A stretch of 64,000 nucleotides of DNA from Aphanomyces cochlioides (GCA_019828595.1 JAHQRK010000016.1:1426001-1490000); one strand, 5' to 3'. Positions 45,186 to 57,410 are shown, counted from the stretch's first letter. Notes: generated from the sequence alone by a model not told the origin. Made by a program: numbers and translations.

Positions 45186-47315
45186 CATTGTTGTTAGGGG
45201 GATCGCTGTCACCAGACATATCGACATCAGAGCCATGAGAAGGAGCTGTTGGCTGTGGTTGTTCATCTTGACGATCTCCAGATGCCTCAGTTGAGTCGGC
45301 CTCGCCTTCCGCATTTGTTCCAGGGTCTTGATCATGATCGTCTCCATCATGTTCAGGTTCTTTTTCTCCTGACGGAGGAGATTTTGCCGCTGCCTTGGCC
45401 GCTTTTGCCTTCGCTTTTTCAGCCTTGGCCTCTGCACGTCGTGAAACAATCGACGGAGGCAATGTCTTGTTCAGAGCAGCGATCTTGTGCTGAAACACGA
45501 CGACAAAAGGCTGACCCGACGGATCCGTAATGGTGATTTCGCGTAGTGCGTCGCCGGATTTTGGCACCAACACTGCAGGAGGCGCAGACGACTTGAAAAT
45601 GACTCTCAAATGCGGCGACTTGATGTTCTGACCAGCAGTAGGGTTGAATGCTGCTATCACTGACTTGGTCAATGCAGCCATTTTCTTGACAATTGCCTTG
45701 GCCATCGAAGGGTGACTGACCTTGTTGAACGTAACGTAGTAGTTGTTGCCATAACGCGAGTATTTGGGAACCAGGAAGTCTTTGCCACCAAGTCGAAACG
45801 TTGTGCCTCCCATTTCCACGCACGTAGACAAGTTGTAACTTGAGATCACAATGGTCTGTGGGTTCTTCTTGTGGATCAAAATGTTCGGAAATTTGGAGCC
45901 CCATAACGAACCAGGATTTTCCTTGACAAATTGATCGCAGATGACTTTTTCGGACCAGTCCTTGTAGCCTTCGCCCAACTTGACCGTAAGCTCGTACACT
46001 TGGGACTGGGGAGTGAGCAAAATGTTTTCAATGAAGGCGTCCATGTCACCAGAGTCTTTGTAGAATGCGTCCGCCATGGCCTCGCATCGCGCAATATCGT
46101 CATCGGCAATAGCATGAGCACCAGTGTTGCGATGTTTCGCGCCTTTGGGGGCATTGCCTTGCTTGGAATCTTTCTTGGACGAAGCTGAATCCTTGCCGGG
46201 AGTCTTTTGCGTCCATGGATTGGCCTTTTCAGCGTTTTGTTGCTCTTGATCGCCTTGTATTTTGTCTGCCGCGGTAGGAGGATCAACAGCGCCATTTCCT
46301 TGAGCAACGGATTTGTCGACAATGTCTTGATTTGACTGGTCATTGTCATTGTTTGTCGATTGTTCCTCTTGAATAACTTCTCCAGGAGTATCACACGGCT
46401 TCGCTTGGCCGTTAATGTCGCCTGACCCATCAACCTCAGAGTGAATTTGAGTATTTCCCTCGTCGGTTAAGGCCTCGGTTTCAGTAGAATCCTTCCCCTC
46501 GGCGTCTCCAGAGACCATATCCACGTCCTCTTGAGATTTTTCTTCTTCCTCTCCCGTTCTAGGAGGCTCAGCACAGGGGGCGACGCGGTTGGTGGCTGCT
46601 GGCTCAGTCCCATTGGTCACGAGAAAGGCCGGGGCCAGACCCCCAGTGACAGGGGTAGAAGGGGAATCCATGCCATCCCCGCAGCACGGTGACTGGGGTA
46701 CACCATTGCTCCGGCGAGAACCCAAATCGGGATACCGCCCCCGCCCCTCGAAGAGGCCCCTGGGGGGAAGTAGACAGAACCGCAGGGTGTGCCCATAGGG
46801 GGGGCCCTCGTAGCCTCTAGGGCTGGCATGGACCCCGTTTTCTCGCCGCCTTCACTGGGGATCGACTCCAATTGGAGTCCAGGGAAGCAGCCACCACAGG
46901 CACAAGGCCCCAGTGGTTCGCCCTCCTGAGTGAGGGCTTCGCTAGACAAGTTAACGACAGTGGTCTGGGGGTCAACCACTGACCCACTGAGGTTGACCCC
47001 CCCTGGAACTCCGGCGAGTGGAGCACCAGGTGAAGCGCTGGGGGAGCGAGACGCAGATTGGTCTCCAGAGACGCTGTTGGGGTCGAACTCGACCTCCACT
47101 TCGGCCCTAGGGTTAGGTGTAGCGACATTACTCACACCACTTCCGCCATCCTGATTGGACGACGAAAGTGGGTGAGGTGATACAATACCTGGAATGATGG
47201 TGACTCCGTGAGTGTTGGTCTCACGGAGCTCGGAACAGCTGTTGGCGTTGGACATTTTGAGCGCGGCGGCACTTGATAACTTCTTGACTTGAGGGGTACG
47301 AGGCAAATTCGGAAG
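45186..47315 (-). pseudogene. E6 ORF1 5' region, tandem unit next to E7
   Basis: A 2132-bp unit (45184-47315) running from the element 5' end to the AATGAA that abuts the next 5' end. It starts with the right copy of the E7 duplication (45186-45201). One base is missing near 46749 (CCCCTCGAAG for CCCCTCCGAAG), breaking the frame. The junction to the neighbouring unit is base-for-base the same as the E6-E7 junction, so this unit arose by duplication after E7 inserted. Confidence 0.88.
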
Positions 47316-49449
47316 TTCATTGTTGTTAGGGGGATCGCTGTCACCAGACATATCGACATCAGAGCCATGAGAAGGAGCTGTTGGCTGTGGTTGTTCATCT
47401 TGACGATCTCCAGATGCCTCAGTTGAGTCGGCCTCGCCTTCCGCATTTGTTCCAGGGTCTTGATCATGATCGTCTCCATCATGTTCAGGTTCTTTTTCTC
47501 CTGACGGAGGAGATTTTGCCGCTGCCTTGGCCGCTTTTGCCTTCGCTTTTTCAGCCTTGGCCTCTGCACGTCGTGAAACAATCGACGGAGGCAATGTCTT
47601 GTTCAGAGCAGCGATCTTGTGCTGAAACACGACGACAAAAGGCTGACCCGACGGATCCGTAATGGTGATTTCGCGTAGTGCGTCGCCGGATTTTGGCACC
47701 AACACTGCAGGAGGCGCAGACGACTTGAAAATGACTCTCAAATGCGGCGACTTGATGTTCTGACCAGCAGTAGGGTTGAATGCTGCTATCACTGACTTGG
47801 TCAATGCAGCCATTTTCTTGACAATTGCCTTGGCCATCGAAGGGTGACTGACCTTGTTGAACGTAACGTAGTAGTTGTTGCCATAACGCGAGTATTTGGG
47901 AACCAGGAAGTCTTTGCCACCAAGTCGAAACGTTGTGCCTCCCATTTCCACGCACGTAGACAAGTTGTAACTTGAGATCACAATGGTCTGTGGGTTCTTC
48001 TTGTGGATCAAAATGTTCGGAAATTTGGAGCCCCATAACGAACCAGGATTTTCCTTGACAAATTGATCGCAGATGACTTTTTCGGACCAGTCCTTGTAGC
48101 CTTCGCCCAACTTGACCGTAAGCTCGTACACTTGGGACTGGGGAGTGAGCAAAATGTTTTCAATGAAGGCGTCCATGTCACCAGAGTCTTTGTAGAATGC
48201 GTCCGCCATGGCCTCGCATCGCGCAATATCGTCATCGGCAATAGCATGAGCACCAGTGTTGCGATGTTTCGCGCCTTTGGGAGCATTGCCTTGCTTGGAA
48301 TCTTTCTTGGACGAAGCTGAATCCTTGCCGGGAGTCTTTTGCGTCCATGGATTGGCCTTTTCAGCGTTTTGTTGCTCTTGATCGCCTTGTATTTTGTCTG
48401 CCGCGGTAGGAGGATCAACAGCGCCATTTCCTTGAGCAACGGATTTGTCGACAATGTCTTGATTTGACTGGTCATTGTCATTGTTTGTCGATTGTTCCTC
48501 TTGAATAACTTCTCCAGGAGTATCACACGGCTTCGCTTGGCCGTTAATGTCGCCTGACCCATCAACCTCAGAGTGAATTTGAGTATTTCCCTCGTCGGTT
48601 AAGGCCTCGGTTTCAGTAGAATCCTTCCCCTCGGCGTCTCCAGAGACCATATCCACGTCCTCTTGAGATTTTTCTTCTTCCTCTCCCGTTCTAGGAGGCT
48701 CAGCACAGGGGGCGACGCGGTTGGTGGCTGCTGGCTCAGTCCCATTGGTCACGAGAAAGGCCGGGGCCAGACCCCCAGTGACAGGGGTAGAAGGGGAATC
48801 CATGCCATCCCCGCAGCACGGTGACTGGGGTACACCATTGCTCCGGCGAGAACCCAAATCGGGATACCGCCCCCGCCCCTCCGAAGAGGCCCCTGGGGGG
48901 AAGTAGACAGAACCGCAGGGTGTGCCCATAGGGGGGGCCCTCGTAGCCTCTAGGGCTGGCATGGACCCCGTTTTCTCGCCGCCTTCACTGGGGATCGACT
49001 CCAATTGGAGTCCAGGGAAGCAGCCACCACAGGCACAAGGCCCCAGTGGTTCGCCCTCCTGAGTGAGGGCTTCGCTAGACAAGTTAACGACAGTGGTCTG
49101 GGGGTCAACCACTGACCCACTGAGGTTGACCCCCCCTGGAACTCCGGCGAGTGGAGCACCAGGTGAAGCGCTGGGGGAGCGAGACGCAGATTGGTCTCCA
49201 GAGACGCTGTTGGGGTCGAACTCGACCTCCACTTCGGCCCTAGGGTTAGGTGTAGCGACATTACTCACACCACTTCCGCCATCCTGATTGGACGACGAAA
49301 GTGGGTGAGGTGATACAATACCTGGAATGATGGTGACTCCGTGAGTGTTGGTCTCACGGAGCTCGGAACAGCTGTTGGCGTTGGACATTTTGAGCGCGGC
49401 GGCACTTGATAACTTCTTGACTTGAGGGGTACGAGGCAAATTCGGAAGT
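47316..49449 (-). pseudogene. E6 ORF1 5' region, outer tandem unit with the true 5' end
   Basis: Outer unit (2133 bp, 711 codons), ATG at 49386-49388, open and in frame with the next unit until its 1-bp deletion. It ends at the E6 5' terminus, followed by the right copy of the 16-bp satellite duplication. It has one private change (GGGAGCATTG at about 48282), shared with E11. Confidence 0.9.
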
Positions 49450-49555
49450 CATGCTCGTGTGGTGGACGACCAAGCATCAACTTGGTCCGAAATCAACACG
49501 CGAGAGTCCCAAGCATACCCCACAAAATGCATCTCGATGCCACTTTTTCTCCACT
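49450..49555. repeat. 185-bp satellite, resumed after E6
   Basis: Begins with the E6 duplication (49450-49465) and continues the interrupted unit to CCACTTTTTCTCCACT (49540-49555), where E10 starts. With E6 removed, the distance from the E5 junction to here is 571 bp, that is 3 x 185 + 16. Confidence 0.93.
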
Positions 49556-49686
49556 ATCGGCTAAGATCAGAGCTTCTCCAGCTGTCAGCTCGTCCATTCT
49601 TCCTACCAAGCATCTCAACCTGCCATCCAACTTTTACGAAGACCCCAAGCGCCTTACCCAACTTGCCGCCTTCCTCCAACCCGACC
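49556..49686 (+). mobile_element. LINE copy E10, 5'-truncated ORF2 fragment in satellite
   Basis: 131 bp of ORF2 (AKIRASPAVSS to LQPD, about residues 1145-1188) starting directly after satellite CCACTTTTTCTCCACT, as expected for a 5'-truncated insertion. It is cut by the 5' end of E11; the continuation is not seen in the window. Confidence 0.85.
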
Positions 49687-49747
49687 ACTTCCGAATTTGC
49701 CTCGTACCCCTCAAGTCAAGAAGTTATCAAGTGCCGCCGCGCTCAAA

Positions 49748-52700
49748 ATGTCCAACGCCAACAGCTGTTCCGAGCTCCGTGAGACCAACACTCACGGAGT
49801 CACCATCATTCCAGGTATTGTATCACCTCACCCACTTTCGTCGTCCAATCAGGATGGCGGAAGTGGTGTGAGTAATGTCGCTACACCTAACCCTAGGGCC
49901 GAAGTGGAGGTCGAGTTCGACCCCAACAGCGTCTCTGGAGACCAATCTGCGTCTCGCTCCCCCAGCGCTTCACCTGGTGCTCCACTCGCCGGAGTTCCAG
50001 GGGGGGTCAACCTCAGTGGGTCAGTGGTTGACCCCCAGACCACTGTCGTTAACTTGTCTAGCGAAGCCCTCACTCAGGAGGGCGAACCACTGGGGCCTTG
50101 TGCCTGTGGTGGCTGCTTCCCTGGACTCCAATTGGAGTCGATCCCCAGTGAAGGCGGCGAGAAAACGGGGTCCATGCCAGCCCTAGAGGCTACGAGGGCC
50201 CCCCCTATGGGCACACCCTGCGGTTCTGTCTACTTCCCCCCAGGGGCCTCTTCGGAGGGGCGGGGGCGGTATCCCGATTTGGGTTCTCGCCGGAGCAATG
50301 GTGTACCCCAGTCACCGTGCTGCGGGGATGGCATGGATTCCCCTTCTACCCCTGTCACTGGGGGTCTGGCCCCGGCCTTTCTCGTGACCAATGGGACTGA
50401 GCCAGCAGCCACCAACCGCGTCGCCCCCTGTGCTGAGCCTCCTAGAACGGGAGAGGAAGAAGAAAAATCTCAAGAGGACGTGGATATGGTCTCTGGAGAC
50501 GCCGAGGGGAAGGATTCTACTGAAACCGAGGCCTTAACCGACGAGGGAAATACTCAAATTCACTCTGAGGTTGATGGGTCAGGCGACATTAACGGCCAAG
50601 CGAAGCCGTGTGATACTCCTGGAGAAGTTATTCAAGAGGAACAATCGACAAACAATGACAATGACCAGTCAAATCAAGACATTGTCGACAAATCCGTTGC
50701 TCAAGGAAATGGCGCTGTTGATCCTCCTACCGCGGCAGACAAAATACAAGGCGATCAAGAGCAACAAAACGCTGAAAAGGCCAATCCATGGACGCAAAAG
50801 ACTCCCGGCAAGGATTCAGCTTCGTCCAAGAAAGATTCCAAGCAAGGCAATGCTCCCAAAGGCGCGAAACATCGCAACACTGGTGCTCATGCTATTGCCG
50901 ATGACGATATTGCGCGATGCGAGGCCATGGCGGACGCATTCTACAAAGACTCTGGTGACATGGACGCCTTCATTGAAAACATTTTGCTCACCCCCCAGTC
51001 CCAAGTGTACGAGCTCACAGTCAAGTTGGGCGAAGGCTACAAGGACTGGTCCGAAAAAGTCATCTGCGATCAATTTGTCAAGGAAAATCCTGGTTCGTTA
51101 TGGGGCTCCAAATTTCCGAACATTTTGATCCACAAGAAGAACCCACAGACCATTGTGATCTCAAGTTACAACTTGTCTACGTGCGTGGAAATGGGAGGCA
51201 CAACGTTTCGACTTGGTGGCAAAGACTTCCTGGTTCCCAAATACTCGCGTTATGGCAACAACTACTACGTTACGTTCAACAAGGTCAGTCACCCTTCGAT
51301 GGCCAAGGCAATTGTCAAGAAAATGGCTGCATTGACCAAGTCAGTGATAGCAGCATTCAACCCTACTGCTGGTCAGAACATCAAGTCGCCGCATTTGAGA
51401 GTCATTTTCAAGTCGTCTGCGCCTCCTGCAGTGCTGGTGCCAAAATCCGGCGACGCACTACGCGAAATCACCATTACGGATCCGTCGGGTCAGCCTTTTG
51501 TCGTCGTGTTTCAGCACAAGATCGCTGCTCTGAACAAGACATTGCCTCCGTCGATTGTTTCACGACGTGCAGAGGCCAAGGCTGAAAAAGCGAAGGCAAA
51601 AGCGGCCAAGGCAGCGGCAAAATCTCCTCCGTCAGGAGAAAAAGAACCTGAACATGATGGAGACGATCATGATCAAGACCCTGGAACAAATGCGGAAGGC
51701 GAGGCCGACTCAACTGAGGCATCTGGAGATCGTCAAGATGAACAACCACAGCCAACAGCTCCTTCTCATGGCTCTGATGTCGATATGTCTGGTGACAGCG
51801 ATCCCCCTAACAACAATGAACTTCCGAATTTGCCTCGTACCCCTCAAGTCAAGAAGTTATCAAGTGCCGCCGCGCTCAAAATGTCCAACGCCAACAGCTG
51901 TTCCGAGCTCCGTGAGACCAACACTCACGGAGTCACCATCATTCCAGGTATTGTATCACCTCACCCACTTTCGTCGTCCAATCAGGATGGCGGAAGTGGT
52001 GTGAGTAATGTCGCTACACCTAACCCTAGGGCCGAAGTGGAGGTCGAGTTCGACCCCAACAGCGTCTCTGGAGACCAATCTGCGTCTCGCTCCCCCAGCG
52101 CTTCACCTGGTGCTCCACTCGCCGGAGTTCCAGGGGGGGTCAACCTCAGTGGGTCAGTGGTTGACCCCCAGACCACTGTCGTTAACTTGTCTAGCGAAGC
52201 CCTCACTCAGGAGGGCGAACCACTGGGGCCTTGTGCCTGTGGTGGCTGCTTCCCTGGACTCCAATTGGAGTCGATCCCCAGTGAAGGCGGCGAGAAAACG
52301 GGGTCCATGCCAGCCCTAGAGGCTACGAGGGCCCCCCCTATGGGCACACCCTGCGGTTCTGTCTACTTCCCCCCAGGGGCCTCTTCGGAGGGGCGGGGGC
52401 GGTATCCCGATTTGGGTTCTCGCCGGAGCAATGGTGTACCCCAGTCACCGTGCTGCGGGGATGGCATGGATTCCCCTTCTACCCCTGTCACTGGGGGTCT
52501 GGCCCCGGCCTTTCTCGTGACCAATGGGACTGAGCCAGCAGCCACCAACCGCGTCGCCCCCTGTGCTGAGCCTCCTAGAACGGGAGAGGAAGAAGAAAAA
52601 TCTCAAGAGGACGTGGATATGGTCTCTGGAGACGCCGAGGGGAAGGATTCTACTGAAACCGAGGCCTTAACCGACGAGGGAAATACTCAAATTCACTCTG

Positions 52701-54298
52701 AGGTTGATGGGTCAGGCGACATTAACGGCCAAGCGAAGCCGTGTGATACTCCTGGAGAAGTTATTCAAGAGGAACAATCGACAAACAATGACAATGACCA
52801 GTCAAATCAAGACATTGTCGACAAATCCGTTGCTCAAGGAAATGGCGCTGTTGATCCTCCTACCGCGGCAGACAAAATACAAGGCGATCAAGAGCAACAA
52901 AACGCTGAAAAGGCCAATCCATGGACGCAAAAGACTCCCGGCAAGGATTCAGCTTCGTCCAAGAAAGATTCCAAGCAAGGCAATGCTCCCAAAGGCGCGA
53001 AACATCGCAACACTGGTGCTCATGCTATTGCCGATGACGATATTGCGCGATGCGAGGCCATGGCGGACGCATTCTACAAAGACTCTGGTGACATGGACGC
53101 CTTCATTGAAAACATTTTGCTCACCCCCCAGTCCCAAGTGTACGAGCTCACAGTCAAGTTGGGCGAAGGCTACAAGGACTGGTCCGAAAAAGTCATCTGC
53201 GATCAATTTGTCAAGGAAAATCCTGGTTCGTTATGGGGCTCCAAATTTCCGAACATTTTGATCCACAAGAAGAACCCACAGACCATTGTGATCTCAAGTT
53301 ACAACTTGTCTACGTGCGTGGAAATGGGAGGCACAACGTTTCGACTTGGTGGCAAAGACTTCCTGGTTCCCAAATACTCGCGTTATGGCAACAACTACTA
53401 CGTTACGTTCAACAAGGTCAGTCACCCTTCGATGGCCAAGGCAATTGTCAAGAAAATGGCTGCATTGACCAAGTCAGTGATAGCAGCATTCAACCCTACT
53501 GCTGGTCAGAACATCAAGTCGCCGCATTTGAGAGTCATTTTCAAGTCGTCTGCGCCTCCTGCAGTGCTGGTGCCAAAATCCGGCGACGCACTACGCGAAA
53601 TCACCATTACGGATCCGTCGGGTCAGCCTTTTGTCGTCGTGTTTCAGCACAAGATCGCTGCTCTGAACAAGACATTGCCTCCGTCGATTGTTTCACGACG
53701 TGCAGAGGCCAAGGCTGAAAAAGCGAAGGCAAAAGCGGCCAAGGCAGCGGCAAAATCTCCTCCGTCAGGAGAAAAAGAACCTGAACATGATGGAGACGAT
53801 CATGATCAAGACCCTGGAACAAATGCGGAAGGCGAGGCCGACTCAACTGAGGCATCTGGAGATCGTCAAGATGAACAACCACAGCCAACAGCTCCTTCTC
53901 ATGGCTCTGATGTCGATATGTCTGGTGACAGCGATCCCCCTAACAACAATGAACTTCCGAATTTGCCTCGTACCCCTCAAGTCAAGAAGTTATCAAGTGC
54001 CGCCGCGCTCAAAATGTCCAACGCCAACAGCTGTTCCGAGCTCCGTGAGACCAACACTCACGGAGTCACCATCATTCCAGGTATTGTATCACCTCACCCA
54101 CTTTCGTCGTCCAATCAGGATGGCGGAAGTGGTGTGAGTAATGTCGCTACACCTAACCCTAGGGCCGAAGTGGAGGTCGAGTTCGACCCCAACAGCGTCT
54201 CTGGAGACCAATCTGCGTCTCGCTCCCCCAGCGCTTCACCTGGTGCTCCACTCGCCGGAGTTCCAGGGGGGGGTCAACCTCAGTGGGTCAGTGGTTGA
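49748..54298 (+). pseudogene. Fused tandem ORF1 N-terminal repeats of E11 (about 1516 codons)
   Basis: ATG 49748. Two complete 711-codon ORF1 N-terminal units are joined in frame by NNN-ELPNLPRTP linkers, followed by the start of a third. An extra G in the run at 54266-54273 (8 G instead of 7) shifts the frame and stops it at 54298. Each unit includes the conserved middle domain, so the fusion would present it twice. A product of duplication, not a normal family protein. Confidence 0.88.
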
Positions 54299-55844
54299 CC
54301 CCCAGACCACTGTCGTTAACTTGTCTAGCGAAGCCCTCACTCAGGAGGGCGAACCACTGGGGCCTTGTGCCTGTGGTGGCTGCTTCCCTGGACTCCAATT
54401 GGAGTCGATCCCCAGTGAAGGCGGCGAGAAAACGGGGTCCATGCCAGCCCTAGAGGCTACGAGGGCCCCCCCTATGGGCACACCCTGCGGTTCTGTCTAC
54501 TTCCCCCCAGGGGCCTCTTCGGAGGGGCGGGGGCGGTATCCCGATTTGGGTTCTCGCCGGAGCAATGGTGTACCCCAGTCACCGTGCTGCGGGGATGGCA
54601 TGGATTCCCCTTCTACCCCTGTCACTGGGGGTCTGGCCCCGGCCTTTCTCGTGACCAATGGGACTGAGCCAGCAGCCACCAACCGCGTCGCCCCCTGTGC
54701 TGAGCCTCCTAGAACGGGAGAGGAAGAAGAAAAATCTCAAGAGGACGTGGATATGGTCTCTGGAGACGCCGAGGGGAAGGATTCTACTGAAACCGAGGCC
54801 TTAACCGACGAGGGAAATACTCAAATTCACTCTGAGGTTGATGGGTCAGGCGACATTAACGGCCAAGCGAAGCCGTGTGATACTCCTGGAGAAGTTATTC
54901 AAGAGGAACAATCGACAAACAATGACAATGACCAGTCAAATCAAGACATTGTCGACAAATCCGTTGCTCAAGGAAATGGCGCTGTTGATCCTCCTACCGC
55001 GGCAGACAAAATACAAGGCGATCAAGAGCAACAAAACGCTGAAAAGGCCAATCCATGGACGCAAAAGACTCCCGGCAAGGATTCAGCTTCGTCCAAGAAA
55101 GATTCCAAGCAAGGCAATGCTCCCAAAGGCGCGAAACATCGCAACACTGGTGCTCATGCTATTGCCGATGACGATATTGCGCGATGCGAGGCCATGGCGG
55201 ACGCATTCTACAAAGACTCTGGTGACATGGACGCCTTCATTGAAAACATTTTGCTCACCCCCCAGTCCCAAGTGTACGAGCTCACAGTCAAGTTGGGCGA
55301 AGGCTACAAGGACTGGTCCGAAAAAGTCATCTGCGATCAATTTGTCAAGGAAAATCCTGGTTCGTTATGGGGCTCCAAATTTCCGAACATTTTGATCCAC
55401 AAGAAGAACCCACAGACCATTGTGATCTCAAGTTACAACTTGTCTACGTGCGTGGAAATGGGAGGCACAACGTTTCGACTTGGTGGCAAAGACTTCCTGG
55501 TTCCCAAATACTCGCGTTATGGCAACAACTACTACGTTACGTTCAACAAGGTCAGTCACCCTTCGATGGCCAAGGCAATTGTCAAGAAAATGGCTGCATT
55601 GACCAAGTCAGTGATAGCAGCATTCAACCCTACTGCTGGTCAGAACATCAAGTCGCCGCATTTGAGAGTCATTTTCAAGTCGTCTGCGCCTCCTGCAGTG
55701 CTGGTGCCAAAATCCGGCGACGCACTACGCGAAATCACCATTACGGATCCGTCGGGTCAGCCTTTTGTCGTCGTGTTTCAGCACAAGATCGCTGCTCTGA
55801 ACAAGACATTGCCTCCGTCGATTGTTTCACGACGTGCAGAGGCC
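54299..55844 (+). pseudogene. Third ORF1 unit of E11 after the frameshift
   Basis: Correct ORF1 frame from the G8 run to SRRAEA (55844), then 13 unrelated codons to a stop at 55883. The ORF1 C-terminal half is absent. Confidence 0.88.
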
Positions 55845-55856
55845 GACGACAACGAA
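55845..55856. other. Filler at a rearrangement junction
   Basis: Twelve bases (GACGACAACGAA) between plus-strand ORF1 and minus-strand ORF2 tail. They do not continue either side and there is no target duplication, so the join looks like end-joining. Confidence 0.7.
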
Positions 55857-55927
55857 GCTGTTAGGAATGATGTGTTGACGTAACCAGGGGTCCGAAGATA
55901 GATGCTTGAGCACATTGAATACCTTGG
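55857..55927 (-). mobile_element. LINE fragment E12: ORF2 C-terminal scrap
   Basis: 71 bp of minus-strand ORF2 (residues about 1325-1348), between the filler and the E13 3' end. The break on its 3' side lies about nine bases before the ORF2 stop. Confidence 0.85.
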
Positions 55928-57410
55928 TTAAATGAGTTGTATTAACCTTATTTTTGAGCAAAGGCCCTAATGACTTACTAATTTGCCTCGTACTGTATAA
56001 ATAGAATTTGGAAAACAGAATATGGCAAAGTGGTCATTGAACAGGAGATGAAGTGAGTGAGCCGTCAGCTCACTCATGAAACGACGCTGTCAGGAATGGC
56101 GTGTTGACGTAACCAGGGGTCCGAAGATAGATGCTTGAGCACATTGAATACCTTGGTGTATCCCTTCTTGAGAGGGAGATCAACCAGGAGCTGTTGTAGA
56201 TGTAGCTTGATCAAAGAGGCAGCATGAATGGCAACTTCCATCGGACTCTTCGCTGTGAGGTCGGGTCGAAAGGTGCGATCGGCACGTTGGAGCCATATTT
56301 GATAATACACGCAGGCTCGGACAATCGGCCAGATCTTCAGATAGCCACGGATGTAGTATCCATCGGACGGCTTGGGCGTCTCGTAGAACATTTCCAGACA
56401 CGTGGACGGAAAGGAACACTCGAGCAGTCGCTGGATCGCCTTGAAGAAATACCAAACAGATTGACCATATCCACAAGAGAACAGGAAATGCTCGTACGTC
56501 TCATTGACACGACAGAAGACACACGTCGGCTTGGGGTCTTGGTACTGAAACAGATATTGCATGGCGTTGGCGCGGAGAAGGGTCTTGAAAATGAACTCTC
56601 CATATCGAGGGAGAATGTGGTCGGGTTGGAGGAAGGCGGCAAGTTGGGTAAGGCGCTTGGGGTCTTCATAAAAGTTGGATGGCAGGTTGAGATGCTTGGT
56701 AGGAAGAATGGACGAGCTGACAGCTGGAGAAGCTCTGATCTTAGCCGATTTCGAAGTCGCAAACGCCAACAAGATCGGACTCGAGTCAGGGTGAATCATC
56801 CAGTGCCATTCCATCCATTCAGAGCTTGGCGTCGGCAAGTGGAACACGGGAGCATCCTCTTCAGAAACAATCTCAAACAATCGTGATAACTTGGTCACCA
56901 AGATTGAGATCCATTGTTTCGTTGGAGGGACAAAATTGGCTTGGCGGCAGGCACGGTTGATTTTGTCGAACAAGATCGAAGCTGGCCAAACTCGCTGGCA
57001 CGGAGTCAACAAATGCGACAACTTCGTGATGTGAAGCGAAGCCAATACATTGGCTTGGTCTTGCGTCGATGTAGAGCACTGATCGTATAGGTCTTCGAGT
57101 CCAGGCAGATACGAGTTGTGCCAAAGGGGAACATCCAAAGATGAGATGTGATTTGGACAGCCGTACGGAGTCCAGCGGGATTCAAACCAGCTACTCAATA
57201 AGGCTTTCCACATTGGAGTGATATTGGGATTCTTGTACAGTTGTCTGATGAATGCAGAAGAGCCATTTGCCAAGAGGAGATCTCGGGGGGAACCCCATGG
57301 ATGAAAAGCCTTCTCGAGGAGAGTATAGCCCGGCGTAATCCAGGCGGACATGGCAGACTTGCGGGGTGGGGTGGTGATGGCTTGAATGCATCTGATCATG
57401 ACAGAGCGGT
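55928..57410 (-). mobile_element. LINE copy E13, 3' part with mismatched flanks
   Basis: 3' end TTAA at 55928 next to GAATACCTTGG, 3'UTR to 56073, then ORF2 C-terminus to 57410. The far flank (GTCAACTTCATGG, ORF1) is unrelated to the near flank, so there is no target duplication. Either recombination joined two insertions or the flank was replaced. Confidence 0.88.
56074..57410 (-). pseudogene. LINE ORF2 C-terminal fragment of E13
   Basis: About 445 codons from RSVMIRCIQ to DSVVS, stop at 56074-56076, with the Cys/His motif intact and no reverse transcriptase. Like E5 it has HAIPDSVVS at the C-terminus. Confidence 0.9.

Larger units (their letters stand above)
49687..55844 (+). mobile_element. 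LINE copy E11, triple tandem 5' region, rearranged 3' side
   Basis: Complete 5' end at 49687 in E10 (flank CCTCCAACCCGACC fits a 14-bp duplication). The 5' unit is repeated: starts at about 49688, 51821 and 53954, period exactly 2133. The third unit continues to ORF1 SRRAEA at 55844, where homology stops at a filler junction. No ORF2 or 3'UTR of its own follows. It is the mirror image of the E6/E7 array across a 237-bp spacer. Confidence 0.92.

Noticed and set aside
43183..49439. A genuine giant multi-domain ORF1 gene
   Set aside because: The fused frames arise from E7 insertion and tandem duplication, with frameshifts in the units; no independent gene is needed.
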